Positions 1-8,983 of a DNA stretch of 64,000 nt are shown here, in pieces (positions within the stretch are counted from its first letter, which is position 1; the number at the start of each line of letters is the position of its first letter). The position numbers were made by a program, and so were the translations under genes. The notes under the pieces are model-generated. The model was not told the origin of the DNA, ran no database searches, and saw nothing but the letters and a program-made list of their open reading frames with translations. This stretch comes from Nostoc sp. JL34 (GTDB taxonomy: Bacteria > Cyanobacteriota > Cyanobacteriia > Cyanobacteriales > Nostocaceae): NCBI RefSeq assembly GCF_017114945.1, contig NZ_JABXKQ010000138.1:37467-101466 (forward strand). The letters are read 5' to 3'.

Positions 1-30
1 AATGTTCCTAATAAGCGTGGTAATTTACTT

Positions 31-540
31 ATGAGTCAACTTGAAAACATTCAAGCTGAGTACGAAAAATTTCCTGAAGCATTTGAGAGTGTAATCATTA
101 GCACCGTAAGCGCACAGGCAATACCCAATGCTAGTTATGCTCCCTTTGTAATGGATGATTCCAAAAATATCTACATTTACGTCAGTGGTCTTTCGACTCA
201 TACCAAAAATCTTTATGCCAATCCTCATGTTAGTGTCTTGTTTATCGAGGATGAAGCTAAGAGTAATCTAATTTTCGCCCGTCGTCGTTTGAGTTTTGAT
301 TGTACGGCAACATTGATAGAGCGTGAAACTGACAATTGGAATCAAATTGTTGAGCAATTTCAAGGGCGGTTTGGTGAAATTGTCGAGGTTTTGCGCGGCT
401 TGTCTGACTTTCGGATTTTCCAGCTAACTCCGAGTGAAGGTCGTTTTGTAGTTGGTTTTGGGAGAGCATATCAAATCAGTGGTGATAACCTCCATCAACT
501 TGTTCAAATCACAGGAGATGCCGACAAAAAACAAGGGTAA
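31..540 (+). CDS. HugZ-like pyridoxamine 5'-phosphate oxidase-fold protein
   Basis: 169-residue protein of the split-barrel FMN-binding (PNPOx-like) superfamily, closest in motifs to HugZ haem-utilisation proteins. Family hallmarks seen are the strand with AIPNASYAPF near residue 30, HTKNL near residue 57 followed by NPHVSVLFIEDE, the ARRRLSFD segment near residue 83, and the C-terminal EGRFVVGFGRAY. HugZ proteins of pathogens bind and degrade haem; in cyanobacteria the substrate is unproven, so haem or another tetrapyrrole/flavin ligand is inference. The ATG at 31 gives the full domain and there is no signal peptide, so it is cytosolic. It stands alone, followed by a repeat-rich gap. Confidence 0.85.
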   Translation: MSQLENIQAEYEKFPEAFESVIISTVSAQAIPNASYAPFVMDDSKNIYIYVSGLSTHTKNLYANPHVSVLFIEDEAKSNLIFARRRLSFDCTATLIERETDNWNQIVEQFQGRFGEIVEVLRGLSDFRIFQLTPSEGRFVVGFGRAYQISGDNLHQLVQITGDADKKQG

Positions 541-578
541 ATTATGAATTATGAATTATCAATTAGCAAATATACTTG

Positions 579-686
579 GCGATTAGAAATTGTAGCTATA
601 CAAACTAAGCCCGCCTGCGCGGACTCTAAGAATTTGAAACCCACGGAGGTAGGTTTTGTCTGTATAGCCGCGAATTTAATTCGCCA
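579..686. repeat. Short palindromic cyanobacterial repeat, copy 1
   Basis: An outer inverted repeat (GGCGATTAGAAAT against AATTTAATTCGCC) encloses an inner one (TAGCTATACA against TGTATAGCC) and two GC-rich arms (CCCGCCTGCGCGG; AAACCCACGGAGGTAGGTTT). The same architecture recurs at 7511-7580. It looks like a MITE-type or extragenic palindromic element with no coding capacity. Confidence 0.7.
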
Positions 687-726
687 GGTCTAGGGATATT
701 TTTACTAAACTAAACTTTTTAATTTT

Positions 727-1611
727 ATGCTTCAGTTTCAACCTCCTGGCTTTGGACATAAAGTCATCCATACATCCTTAGGGGCAATGGTTTACTATAC
801 CCAAACGAATGCACCTTGGGCGATTGCTGACACTGAAGATTTATCTCCACTACTGTTTCTCCATAACTTTGGTGGTGGAGCATCTGCTTATGAATGGTCT
901 AAAGTTTACCCGGCTTTTGCCTCTAATTACCACATTTTAGCCCCCGATCTCATCGGCTGGGGAGAATCGGCCCATCCAGTCCGGGATTATAAAATTAGGG
1001 ATTATCTCAGCACGATTGCAGAGTTTATCATTCAAACTTGTCGCCAGCCTGTGACAGTGATAGCCTCATCTCTTACAGCCGCTTTTGCTATCCGTCTAGC
1101 TATTGTTCAACCCAATTTATTCAAAGCACTGTTTTTGGTTTCCCCCTCAGGATTTGATGATTTTGGACAGGGTGCTGGACGCAGACTTCCGCTTTCGGTA
1201 ATCAATGCGCCTCTGTTGGACAATTTTATTTATATGCTTGGTGCAGAAAATGAAATTGCAGTCCGAAATTTTTTACAAAGTTTTCTGTTTGCGAAGTCAC
1301 AACGAGTATCCCAAGAGATGGTGGAGGCTTATTTAACTTCGGCACAACAACCTAATGCCAAGTTTGCTGCTTTGGCATTTTTGCGGGGCGATCTTTACTT
1401 TGATCTGAGTTTATATATTCAACAACTGACAATTCCCACCGTCATTTTTTGGGGAGAAAAAGCGCAATTTACCAACATCAAATTAGGACAACGCTTGGCA
1501 AACTTAAATCCAAGAGCAATTCGAGATTTTACTGCGATCGCAGATGCCGGAATATTACCTCATTTGGAAATAACGGAAGTTTTTATTGGTCTGTTGCAGA
1601 AGTATCTTTAA
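727..1611 (+). CDS. Alpha/beta-fold hydrolase
   Basis: 294-residue single-domain alpha/beta hydrolase. The oxyanion-hole segment FLHNFGGG lies near residue 44 and PDLIGWGESAHP near residue 73, typical of haloalkane-dehalogenase/esterase-like members. The nucleophile elbow reads VIASSLTAAF (Ser about 115), so the usual GxSxG is relaxed to small-x-Ser-x-Thr. The acidic residue is probably in FWGEKAQ (about 243) and the catalytic His is in GILPHLE (about 279). Cyanobacteria and plastids have many such hydrolases acting on unknown lipids or pigment derivatives. No signal peptide. The substrate cannot be read from sequence. Confidence 0.85.
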   Translation: MLQFQPPGFGHKVIHTSLGAMVYYTQTNAPWAIADTEDLSPLLFLHNFGGGASAYEWSKVYPAFASNYHILAPDLIGWGESAHPVRDYKIRDYLSTIAEFIIQTCRQPVTVIASSLTAAFAIRLAIVQPNLFKALFLVSPSGFDDFGQGAGRRLPLSVINAPLLDNFIYMLGAENEIAVRNFLQSFLFAKSQRVSQEMVEAYLTSAQQPNAKFAALAFLRGDLYFDLSLYIQQLTIPTVIFWGEKAQFTNIKLGQRLANLNPRAIRDFTAIADAGILPHLEITEVFIGLLQKYL

Positions 1612-1748
1612 GAATTAGGACACATTTTCCTAGTCAAGTTAGAATAGACAACATGGGAGGAATACACTAAAAACCGATAGGTATATAGTATTTAAATTAA
1701 TTGAGTTAATTGAGAAAATAGTTACCATACACTCTATCTAGCACTGTG

Positions 1749-4055
1749 ATGCATTCTAATGTCCTGATAGCCCATCCTTCAACCACTACGATCGCCCTCG
1801 TTGGCGCTGGCTTTAGTGGTTCTCTAGTAGCGGCTCACCTGTTAAAAACTGCCAACCGCCCCTTGTTGATTAAACTGATTGAGCGCAGTCACGACATTGG
1901 CAAGGGAGTCGCCTACAGCACCGACACCATCAGCCATTTGCTGAATGTATCCGCAGGCAAAATGAGTGCCTTTCCCGATGATCCCAGTCATCTGCTGCGT
2001 TGGTTAAACTATAACCGCACTGAGTTGGCGGCATTTCTGCCTAATGATCTGAACGCCAGCAGCTTTATTCCCCGTCAGATATTCGGGCTTTATGTCCAGT
2101 CGATTTTGGAGGAAGCTGAAGCCACGGCATCAAGTAACGTCCGATTGGAGCGCGTTATTGATGAAGTGGTGGCAGTGGAGCCACAAGCCAAAGGTGCGAT
2201 CGTCTCCTTGGGTAGCAGCCGTACTTTCGTCGCAGACAAAATTGTGTTGGCATTAGGAAACGCACCTTCCGCCCCTCCTGGATCGCAATCCTCTGAGGAC
2301 AATGACACTCCCTACCTACGTCATGCCTGGTCAGCCGAGGCGTTGGCAGAGCTTGAGCCAGATGCAGCTGTATTGCTAATTGGTACTGGACTGACGATGG
2401 TGGATATGGTGGTGTCACTCCACGCTCGCAACCATCGGGGCAAAATTTATGCCGTGTCTCGCCGGGGCTTGTTTCCGCTACCGCATCAATCGACTAAACC
2501 CTACCCCCCTTTCTTGACCCCAGATACCGCGCCGAAAACGGTTCGGGGCTTGCTGCGGCGCATTCGCAGTGAGGTGCAGAAGGCGACAGTGCAAGGTTAT
2601 AACTGGCGATCGGTGATTGATTCCCTGCGTCCCATCACGCAGCAACTCTGGCAACAACTGCCCCGTGTGGAGCAAAAACGGCTTTTACGCCATGCTACCT
2701 CCTATTGGGATGTACATCGGCATCGAATTGCCCCCGAAATTGGCAAGATTGTCCAAGCAATGCTGGATTCTGGGCAACTAACTATTACCGCCGGGCGGAT
2801 TCAGGATTATCAAGCGGCATCTGATGCGGTGGCTGTAACCGTTCGCCAGCGCCAAACACAAAAGAATCAGGTCTTGCAAGTCAGCCGCGTAGTAAATTGC
2901 ACTGGGGTACAGGCAAATTATCAGCGATCGCCCCAATTCCTAATTGCCAATTTACGCACCCAAGGATTGATCCGCCCTAACGATATTGGCTTGGGTTTGG
3001 ATACTGCCACTGATGGTGCTGTATTAGATGCTCAGGGCAAGCGTTCAAGCCTACTCTATACCTTGGGCACTCCCCGCAAAGGCAATTTGTGGGAAACGAT
3101 CGCTGTCCCCGAACTGCGTGAACAAGCTCAGGCATTGGCAGCAACGGTGTTGCAGTCGCTACCTGTGCGGGTGCGTCCCGTTTCGCCCATTTCTCGCGCC
3201 ACTAAACAAGATTACGGCGACCTTCGAGCCACTATCCCCCAGTCAACGCTGTTGTTTCGCCAATTTTTTGACCCAGAATCCAGCACCTACACTTATCTGA
3301 TTGCAGACAGTCAAACTAAAGATGCGGTGCTGGTAGATACAGTCTTGGAGCAGGTTGACCGTGATTTACAAGTGCTGGATGACTTGGGGTTGAGTCTCCG
3401 CTACTGTTTGGAAACTCACATCCATGCTGACCATATCACTGGTGCTGGTAAACTGAGGCAGCAAACCGGTTGTCAGGTGATGGTGCCCCAAAATGCCATT
3501 GCTAAGTCTGCGGATCACTCCCTTGGCGATCGCGAAACCTTAATTGTGGGCGCGGTGCGAATTGAGGCGATCGCTACACCAGGGCACACCGACAGCCATC
3601 TAGCTTATTTAGTGAATAATACTCATCTATTAACGGGCGATGCCTTATTGATTCGCGGTTGTGGACGCACAGACTTTCAATCGGGCGATGCGGGTACTCT
3701 GTACGATACAGTGACGCAACAGTTATTTACTCTCGCAGAGGAAACCCTGGTTTATCCCGCCCATGACTACAAAGGGCGAACTGTTTCCACTATTGGCGAA
3801 GAAAAACGCCTCAATCCCCGATTTGCCAATCGCACCCGCGATCAATTTATCGCCATTATGAGCCATCTGGGTTTGAGCTATCCCAAAAAGATGAACGAAG
3901 CCGTACCCGCCAATGAATACTGTGGCGATTTCATGCCTGAAGAGAGTTTCAGCAATGGCATGAGTTTGGCGATCGATGTAGACCGTGAAAAAGTAGAACA
4001 AACGCTATCAACCAATACTGAAATTTATGAGGACTACTTTGCCATGTACATTTAG
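1749..4055 (+). CDS. Fused FAD/NAD(P)-binding oxidoreductase and ETHE1-like metallo-beta-lactamase (persulfide dioxygenase-type) protein
   Basis: 768 residues from the ATG at 1749 (an in-frame GTG precedes it). Residues about 15-470 form an FAD/NAD(P)-binding domain of the HpyO-like class. It has the dinucleotide motif VGAGFSGSLVAAHLL, the GKGVAYST and LNVSAGKMSAFPDDP segments and a second Rossmann motif GTGLTMVDM near residue 213. From about residue 490 a metallo-beta-lactamase domain follows, with THIHADHITGAG, TPGHTDSHLAY, GDALLIRGCGRTDFQSGDAG and VYPAHDYKGRTVSTI. This is the signature of ETHE1/persulfide dioxygenases, which oxidise glutathione persulfide to sulfite with a mononuclear Fe(II). 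The reading frame is continuous across the join. The fusion suggests coupled persulfide/thiol redox chemistry in the cytosol, which is inference. GC content and codon use are somewhat higher than the neighbours, so acquisition is possible. Confidence 0.85.
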   Translation: MHSNVLIAHPSTTTIALVGAGFSGSLVAAHLLKTANRPLLIKLIERSHDIGKGVAYSTDTISHLLNVSAGKMSAFPDDPSHLLRWLNYNRTELAAFLPNDLNASSFIPRQIFGLYVQSILEEAEATASSNVRLERVIDEVVAVEPQAKGAIVSLGSSRTFVADKIVLALGNAPSAPPGSQSSEDNDTPYLRHAWSAEALAELEPDAAVLLIGTGLTMVDMVVSLHARNHRGKIYAVSRRGLFPLPHQSTKPYPPFLTPDTAPKTVRGLLRRIRSEVQKATVQGYNWRSVIDSLRPITQQLWQQLPRVEQKRLLRHATSYWDVHRHRIAPEIGKIVQAMLDSGQLTITAGRIQDYQAASDAVAVTVRQRQTQKNQVLQVSRVVNCTGVQANYQRSPQFLIANLRTQGLIRPNDIGLGLDTATDGAVLDAQGKRSSLLYTLGTPRKGNLWETIAVPELREQAQALAATVLQSLPVRVRPVSPISRATKQDYGDLRATIPQSTLLFRQFFDPESSTYTYLIADSQTKDAVLVDTVLEQVDRDLQVLDDLGLSLRYCLETHIHADHITGAGKLRQQTGCQVMVPQNAIAKSADHSLGDRETLIVGAVRIEAIATPGHTDSHLAYLVNNTHLLTGDALLIRGCGRTDFQSGDAGTLYDTVTQQLFTLAEETLVYPAHDYKGRTVSTIGEEKRLNPRFANRTRDQFIAIMSHLGLSYPKKMNEAVPANEYCGDFMPEESFSNGMSLAIDVDREKVEQTLSTNTEIYEDYFAMYI

Positions 4056-4113
4056 TGAGTGCTGAGTGCTGAGTAGTGAGTGATGGAGATGAAGGAGAAA
4101 TAACTCCTCCCCT

Positions 4114-4160
4114 CTGCCCCCTGCCCCCTGCCCCCTGCTCCCTGCCCCCTGCCCCCTGCC
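4114..4160. repeat. CCCCTGC simple-sequence repeat
   Basis: Tandem CCCCTGC-type heptamers lie between two convergent genes. Related polypyrimidine or CTGGGGA tracts occur at 43256-43375, 44063-44215 and inside the kinase gene at about 38398-38590. Confidence 0.85.
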
Positions 4161-4168
4161 TCCTATTG

Positions 4169-6922
4169 CTACCTAGAAACTAACTGCGCGTTTAATGCTT
4201 TAGTAATGCGATCGCCAGAAGCTTCTAAGTGGGCTAAAGTGTAAATATCAAGGCTTTCACCAATTTGTTTGAGTCTGACATCAATGGCTTTTTGCAGTTG
4301 GCATAATTCATACCAAGCCAATGTTCGACCATCTTCGGGTGTATTAGTAGTACCCAACATTATCTGGAGCAAAATATTCAGATGTTCCCGTTGCAATGAA
4401 CGGCGGATGCTAGAAATTGGCTTTGGTTCTCCGGGGGCGAAAACTTCTGTCCAGATGCCTGTTTGTAGGGTGTCGAACAATTCTGGTATGGAAAGCGCTT
4501 CTCCAGGCAGAGTTTTTAATTCTATATCTTGTAACCGATTTAGGCGATCGCTGTCTAATAGCGATCGCAATATGGCACTTTGAAAACTCAGAATGCGATC
4601 GTGAATTGGATAATCAAGGCGGTTATTAGGTGCAGAACTACCCCAGTGTTCCCAACGCGACGGTGCTAGCTGATTCAGTAATTGTGGTGAAAAGCTGAAA
4701 GCATCTTCAGCGAAGACATACTGTTGCAACTTTGTCAATGCTTGACGCTGTTTAAAAAGTGAAACTGGTACAAATGCCCAAGCAGCATCATCACTGCTAT
4801 GAAGACGCCGAAACGATTGTCCACCAATGTATTTAGAAAGCAAAGTGGCGTTCCGAAAATAATATTTAAGTACTCTATTGAATTTAAGGCGCAGGTTACT
4901 ATAGCTTTCTCCTTTCGATAGATAACCCTTATCAAGACGCTGCCACATAAAACGAGCATTATCCATTTGCCACTGCGAATAAAGTAGCACATCACTACTC
5001 ATATCCCAGACATTTGCCAAAGGATTGATGTCCCAGATATCTTCATCAGTTGCGTAAGATAATTCTGGTTGAGGCGATGCCAGTGCAATCTGGTCTAAAA
5101 AACTTTTTTCTGATTCTGGAATAGTTACCTCAAGTGCTGTTGATGGACATTTTTTATAACCATACTCAATTGCCCATTCGTCATAAGCCCCAATAACACC
5201 TGGAAAATAGTCACCTTGCTGTACTCCCTGTGGTGCTATATTCACAGGTAGATAATCCATCACCGAACCAACTAAACCTTTGGTGTGAGTGATTTCAGTA
5301 TTATTTAATTCTTCTGGCGCTAACATAGTGCTGCCATAAAAGTTGTGGCGCAAACCTAGAGTATGCCCGACTTCGTGAGCGATGAGAGAACGCAAATATT
5401 GATGCACATACTCCTTCCTCGTTTCACTACTTGGTGTAGTGTTTGGCAAAATTGACAACGCCAGCGCCCCCATCGCTGCTTGATTTGAAGATTCCATACC
5501 ATAGCAGGACTCAGAGGAGGAAAAGTGAGCAGGGGAAGATGATGCAAAGAATCTATCCAGGAATTTCCCCGCGTCTTCATGTCCTTTTGTCTTTTCTTGA
5601 CATGGGTTTGTCCTCAGTGATGAATTTGTCTCCATCAGTGCGTGATATTCTTGCTGAATTAAGCGCACCATATTGGCATCCACAATGATATCTGCATCCA
5701 ATATTTCCCCAGTGAATGGGTTGACGCGCATCGGCCCTCTGGCAAAACCTGCATCCAAAGAATTGAACCAGCGAATAGTATTGTAATGTACATCTGCTGG
5801 CTTCCAATCAGCATCATCTGGCATTTGTTGCACTTCAATGGCATTTTGAAATCCGGCTTTTTCAAATGCTTTGTTCCACATCAAAACGCCTTCACGAATC
5901 GCATCGCGGTATTCTAGTGGCACAGCATTTTCAATCCAATACACAATTGGCCTTTTGGGTGGAGATAAGGGAGCGTTAGGATTAGATGGTTCTAGATGCC
6001 AGCGATTAATATAATGTACAAATGATTCGTGAACATTATTGTTAGAGAAATCTTGGAAAGCGGTAGTAAAATATCCAACTCTGTCATCAGCAAGTCTGGG
6101 AATATAACCATTGTTTTCTCTCAACTGAGAAAAACTGTAGTGTACCTTCAGAGAAAGTGCTCTGCTATCGGGTACGGTAACTAAATTTGATCCTTCTAGT
6201 GATGAAAAACCGTAAATTGAATCAATCTCTACGTTTTCTGGGAAACTGTTAACATCACCAAAATATGACTTGCGTGCATCTAAGCGGTAATCAGCCTGTA
6301 AAGAGTATTTCAATAGAGGAGTTAATCCAGGAAAATCCTGCATTAGCAGTTCATTCAGGTTGATCAGAATATTTTGACTCTTTGGATCAATAGTGGCTAT
6401 TTCCAGTGAATAAAGAACTGAATCGCTAAATGAACGAGCAAGCGATCGCTGTTCTGGTTCACTGTCTGTACGGAATTTCACATTACGCAAAACAAAATGC
6501 AATCTATTATTTACTCGTCGGAAGTAGAAGAGAAAATCAGAAAGAGGTAATCCACTATAAATTCCACTTTCCCCAACTCCCGATTCTAATGTTACTATAG
6601 CTAGGTAGTCTTTATTTAGCTGCTCTGGTTTAAGTTCTAAGTAAACCTTGCCCGAATCTTCGCTGCAATAAAGTGTAAAGAGTCCTTCTAGTTTATCTAT
6701 CCGATTAACAATTCCATTAAATCGGCAAAAATCTTCTTTTTTAATCTCAGTAAAATTCTTGTCAGCACTTGCTAATTTTTCAACTGCTGGGAGTTCATTT
6801 AATGGCTGTACATCAATATTAGAAGTATTTGAAAGTTGGTTTGCTCCCGCGTAATCATTTGATAGGAACAAGCCATACAGTAATACGATAAAGATTGCTA
6901 ATTTCGTTATCCAGTATTTCAT
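4169..6922 (-). CDS. Secreted zinc-dependent metalloprotease (DUF4953/DUF5117-type)
   Basis: About 917 residues from the ATG at 6922; a GTG 15 bases upstream would add five residues. An N-terminal hydrophobic signal segment (ITKLAIFIVLLYGLFLS) indicates export. The zinc site is the metzincin-like HEVGHTLGLRHNF (HExxHxxGxxH) near the middle, in the context SLIAHEVGHTLGLRH. The preceding segments VYWIENAVPLEYRDAIREGVLMWNKAF and DADIIVDANMVR are typical of the DUF5117 plus DUF4953 zinc-metalloprotease architecture, whose members are usually 800-950 residues. The likely role is extracytoplasmic proteolysis; the substrate is unknown. Monocistronic, convergent with the FAD/MBL fusion gene. Confidence 0.85.
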   Translation of the reverse strand: MKYWITKLAIFIVLLYGLFLSNDYAGANQLSNTSNIDVQPLNELPAVEKLASADKNFTEIKKEDFCRFNGIVNRIDKLEGLFTLYCSEDSGKVYLELKPEQLNKDYLAIVTLESGVGESGIYSGLPLSDFLFYFRRVNNRLHFVLRNVKFRTDSEPEQRSLARSFSDSVLYSLEIATIDPKSQNILINLNELLMQDFPGLTPLLKYSLQADYRLDARKSYFGDVNSFPENVEIDSIYGFSSLEGSNLVTVPDSRALSLKVHYSFSQLRENNGYIPRLADDRVGYFTTAFQDFSNNNVHESFVHYINRWHLEPSNPNAPLSPPKRPIVYWIENAVPLEYRDAIREGVLMWNKAFEKAGFQNAIEVQQMPDDADWKPADVHYNTIRWFNSLDAGFARGPMRVNPFTGEILDADIIVDANMVRLIQQEYHALMETNSSLRTNPCQEKTKGHEDAGKFLDRFFASSSPAHFSSSESCYGMESSNQAAMGALALSILPNTTPSSETRKEYVHQYLRSLIAHEVGHTLGLRHNFYGSTMLAPEELNNTEITHTKGLVGSVMDYLPVNIAPQGVQQGDYFPGVIGAYDEWAIEYGYKKCPSTALEVTIPESEKSFLDQIALASPQPELSYATDEDIWDINPLANVWDMSSDVLLYSQWQMDNARFMWQRLDKGYLSKGESYSNLRLKFNRVLKYYFRNATLLSKYIGGQSFRRLHSSDDAAWAFVPVSLFKQRQALTKLQQYVFAEDAFSFSPQLLNQLAPSRWEHWGSSAPNNRLDYPIHDRILSFQSAILRSLLDSDRLNRLQDIELKTLPGEALSIPELFDTLQTGIWTEVFAPGEPKPISSIRRSLQREHLNILLQIMLGTTNTPEDGRTLAWYELCQLQKAIDVRLKQIGESLDIYTLAHLEASGDRITKALNAQLVSR

Positions 6923-6937
6923 CCTTTGGCTTTCCAC

Positions 6938-7492
6938 CTGAAGCAGTTCTCGTATTAAGGAAAAATGTGGATTAGTTTGCCGTCTGTAAGTCCTTCAAAT
7001 AGCTAGGAATTACGATATAAATAAATCCACTTATTCAGATAAACAATGCTTCTAGTACAGCACAGCAGATATCCAACGAGCATCTTAGTTAACCAGACAA
7101 GTTGCTTAAGCAACTTGTTAAAGGTAGACAAACTCTCGCCACAGTGTACTAGCCTAAAAGTCATGTGACTATTAACTGTTATTAGTAACTCTTTAGGAAT
7201 TATCCATTAAGCATCTATGTCTTAAGCTAGATAATTTTTCTAACTAAAGATACATGCTTTTTAATTCTATTTTTATTAAAGACCAAATGTAGCATTAAAA
7301 ATGTATTTAGTGCTACATTTGGCAGTCGAAGGAATCTCAAGCATGATTTATAAACTAAAGATATAAAATTCTAAAAAAGCTGTTATTAAGCAATTAAATG
7401 CTTTTTTCGGATTAATTGTGGAAATTCCTTTAAAATTTGGATGGGCATTCAGATCCCAACCAAATCTTAAAATTCCCAGTCCCTAGAAACAT
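6938..7492. other. Intergenic region without a supported gene
   Basis: AT-rich spacer upstream of the metalloprotease gene. It presumably holds that gene's promoter on the minus strand, but I could not single out convincing -35/-10 boxes. Two imperfect AT-rich inverted repeats around 7180-7320 (AGTGCTACATTTGGC and its partner) are visible. No RNA gene recognised. Confidence 0.5.
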
Positions 7493-7625
7493 CGGGCGAT
7501 TGGAAATCGCGGCTACACAAACGAAGTCCGCCTACGCGGACTCTCTGAAACCCGCGCAGGCGGGTTTAGTTTGTATAGCCCCAGACTTCTAGTCTGTTCG
7601 CGTAGCGTGCGCCTTAGCGCAGGGC
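7493..7625. repeat. Short palindromic cyanobacterial repeat, copy 2
   Basis: GGCTACACAAAC (7511) pairs with GTTTGTATAGCC (7569). Between them are two perfect hairpins, AGTCCGC-CTAC-GCGGACT and AAACCCGC-GCAG-GCGGGTTT, giving a cruciform or three-way-junction fold. It has the same architecture as copy 1 at 579-686. GC-rich repeat debris (TTCGCGTAGCGTGCGCC) follows it. Confidence 0.75.
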
Positions 7626-7853
7626 GAGATCCGCCAAAATGGGATGCTCCTAAATCAGCTTGCTTGCCTAGTTCTCGCCCTTTCACTAGATTGACGAAAA
7701 TCGCTTTGAGTTGTTTGGGGTTGGAATGGGATAGAGCAAGCAATCTAGCTACAAACCGATATTTTTCATAATTGAGATATGCCTTTTGTTAGAAGGATAA
7801 TTGTTTTTTTATAGTTAGTCTTTACTTGTACTCCAAAAAGCAACCTACTTGGC

Positions 7854-8249
7854 ATGATAAATTTGATTTCTAGGACGATTAGTCACATCAGTACCTTGCT
7901 TAAAGGACTTCAGATAAAAAGTTTTTTGGCTGTTGTCATTGTTGGTTTTCTGATGCTGACGACGAATGTTGCTTATGGGCAAAATGATAAAGCCTTAGGT
8001 GAAAGAGTTCGCGAACAGGTACAGCAAGATGATTCTCAAAGACCGAAAACAATAGGAGAGTGGAATAAAGAAGCTCGTGAAACCGAAGGTTCTCCTGGTA
8101 AACGACTGGAAAAGATTGGTAAAGAGTCAGCAGAAGCCTTTAAACAATTTGGATCTGGGTATGTAGAGGGTGCTCAGAAAACTGCTAATGATGTAGGGGA
8201 CAGTGCGGTACAGACAGGCAAAGATATCTCTAACCAAGTTCGACGCTAA
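7854..8249 (+). CDS. Small envelope protein with N-terminal membrane or signal segment
   Basis: 131 residues. Residues about 22-42 are a strongly hydrophobic segment (SFLAVVIVGFLMLTTNVAYG) followed by GQ, which is a plausible signal-peptidase site or membrane anchor. The mature part is highly hydrophilic and helical (EWNKEARETEG, KRLEKIGKESAEAFKQFGSGY, TANDVGDSAVQTG), resembling cyanobacterial low-temperature- or stress-induced LEA/apolipophorin-like amphipathic proteins. I do not recognise a named family with certainty. It is followed by a strong hairpin at 8377-8410. Confidence 0.7.
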   Translation: MINLISRTISHISTLLKGLQIKSFLAVVIVGFLMLTTNVAYGQNDKALGERVREQVQQDDSQRPKTIGEWNKEARETEGSPGKRLEKIGKESAEAFKQFGSGYVEGAQKTANDVGDSAVQTGKDISNQVRR

Positions 8250-8376
8250 ATGCGTTACCGTACTATATTTGCAGCAAGTCCTAAGAACACCGAACTGTTC
8301 TAATACTTGAGTAATGCGCTTACTCTTCCTGATGAGAGATTGTAGGGTTTTTAAGTTGCATAAAATATAAGTCTTT

Positions 8377-8410
8377 AGTAAGGGCGTACAGCTAACTGTG
8401 CGCCCTTACT
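8377..8410 (+). terminator. Strong hairpin, likely terminator
   Basis: AGTAAGGGCGTACAG pairs with CTGTGCGCCCTTACT around a CTAA loop: 15 pairs with one G-T. There is no long U-tract, so it could also be a processing or protective hairpin for the upstream small gene. Confidence 0.6.
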
Positions 8411-8983
8411 GCGTGTTGAATCCAACAGATAATCGCTAATTTTGAGAATCGTCACCCTTAGCGAGTCTTGTCTGCGAGAAGCGAGCGTCACAGCCCGTCG
8501 TAGACATCGCCTACACCTTGTTGAATGCATCTGCACTGCAAAATCCAGATGAATACCAGATAAGAAATAACTTTCAGTAACACTGAGTAAATCGGTACGA
8601 ATAAAGTGAACTAAGTTAATCGTCATTCAAATTGCATCTTTACGTCTCTGCATCCCCGTGTCTTTCTAGCGATTTGAACTATGCAGCTTAAAAGCGTATC
8701 AGATTATTAAGGCTAACATTTTTTATTTGCAAGTAACAAAAAACTCTTGATCCAGCAGTGTCAGCGGCTTTCCATAGAAGGGGCAAAAATGACAATCAAT
8801 TATAGTTATGTTTGTTTATACCCACTCATCCAACTCTCATAAAACAATATTGTATATTTTTTTACTAACTTTATAATAGTTCAAGAACAGCTAAGTAACT
8901 GTAGAATAACCGTTTGAAAACATGAAACAATGAGGAGATAGCTAAGACGGTAAAGAAAAAAAAGCAGATAGATAATTAGCGAT
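8411..8983. other. Intergenic region without a supported gene
   Basis: Contains GC-rich repeat debris at about 8465-8515 (GCGAGTCTTGTCTGCGAGAAG) and an AT-rich stretch from about 8810 that probably carries the promoter of the HTH-AAA gene. No RNA gene or reading frame with convincing translation signals was recognised. Confidence 0.4.

Noticed and set aside
4114..4160. Programmed regulatory element in the CCCCTGC tract
   Set aside because: The tract is between convergent genes and belongs to a simple-repeat family found in several spacers.
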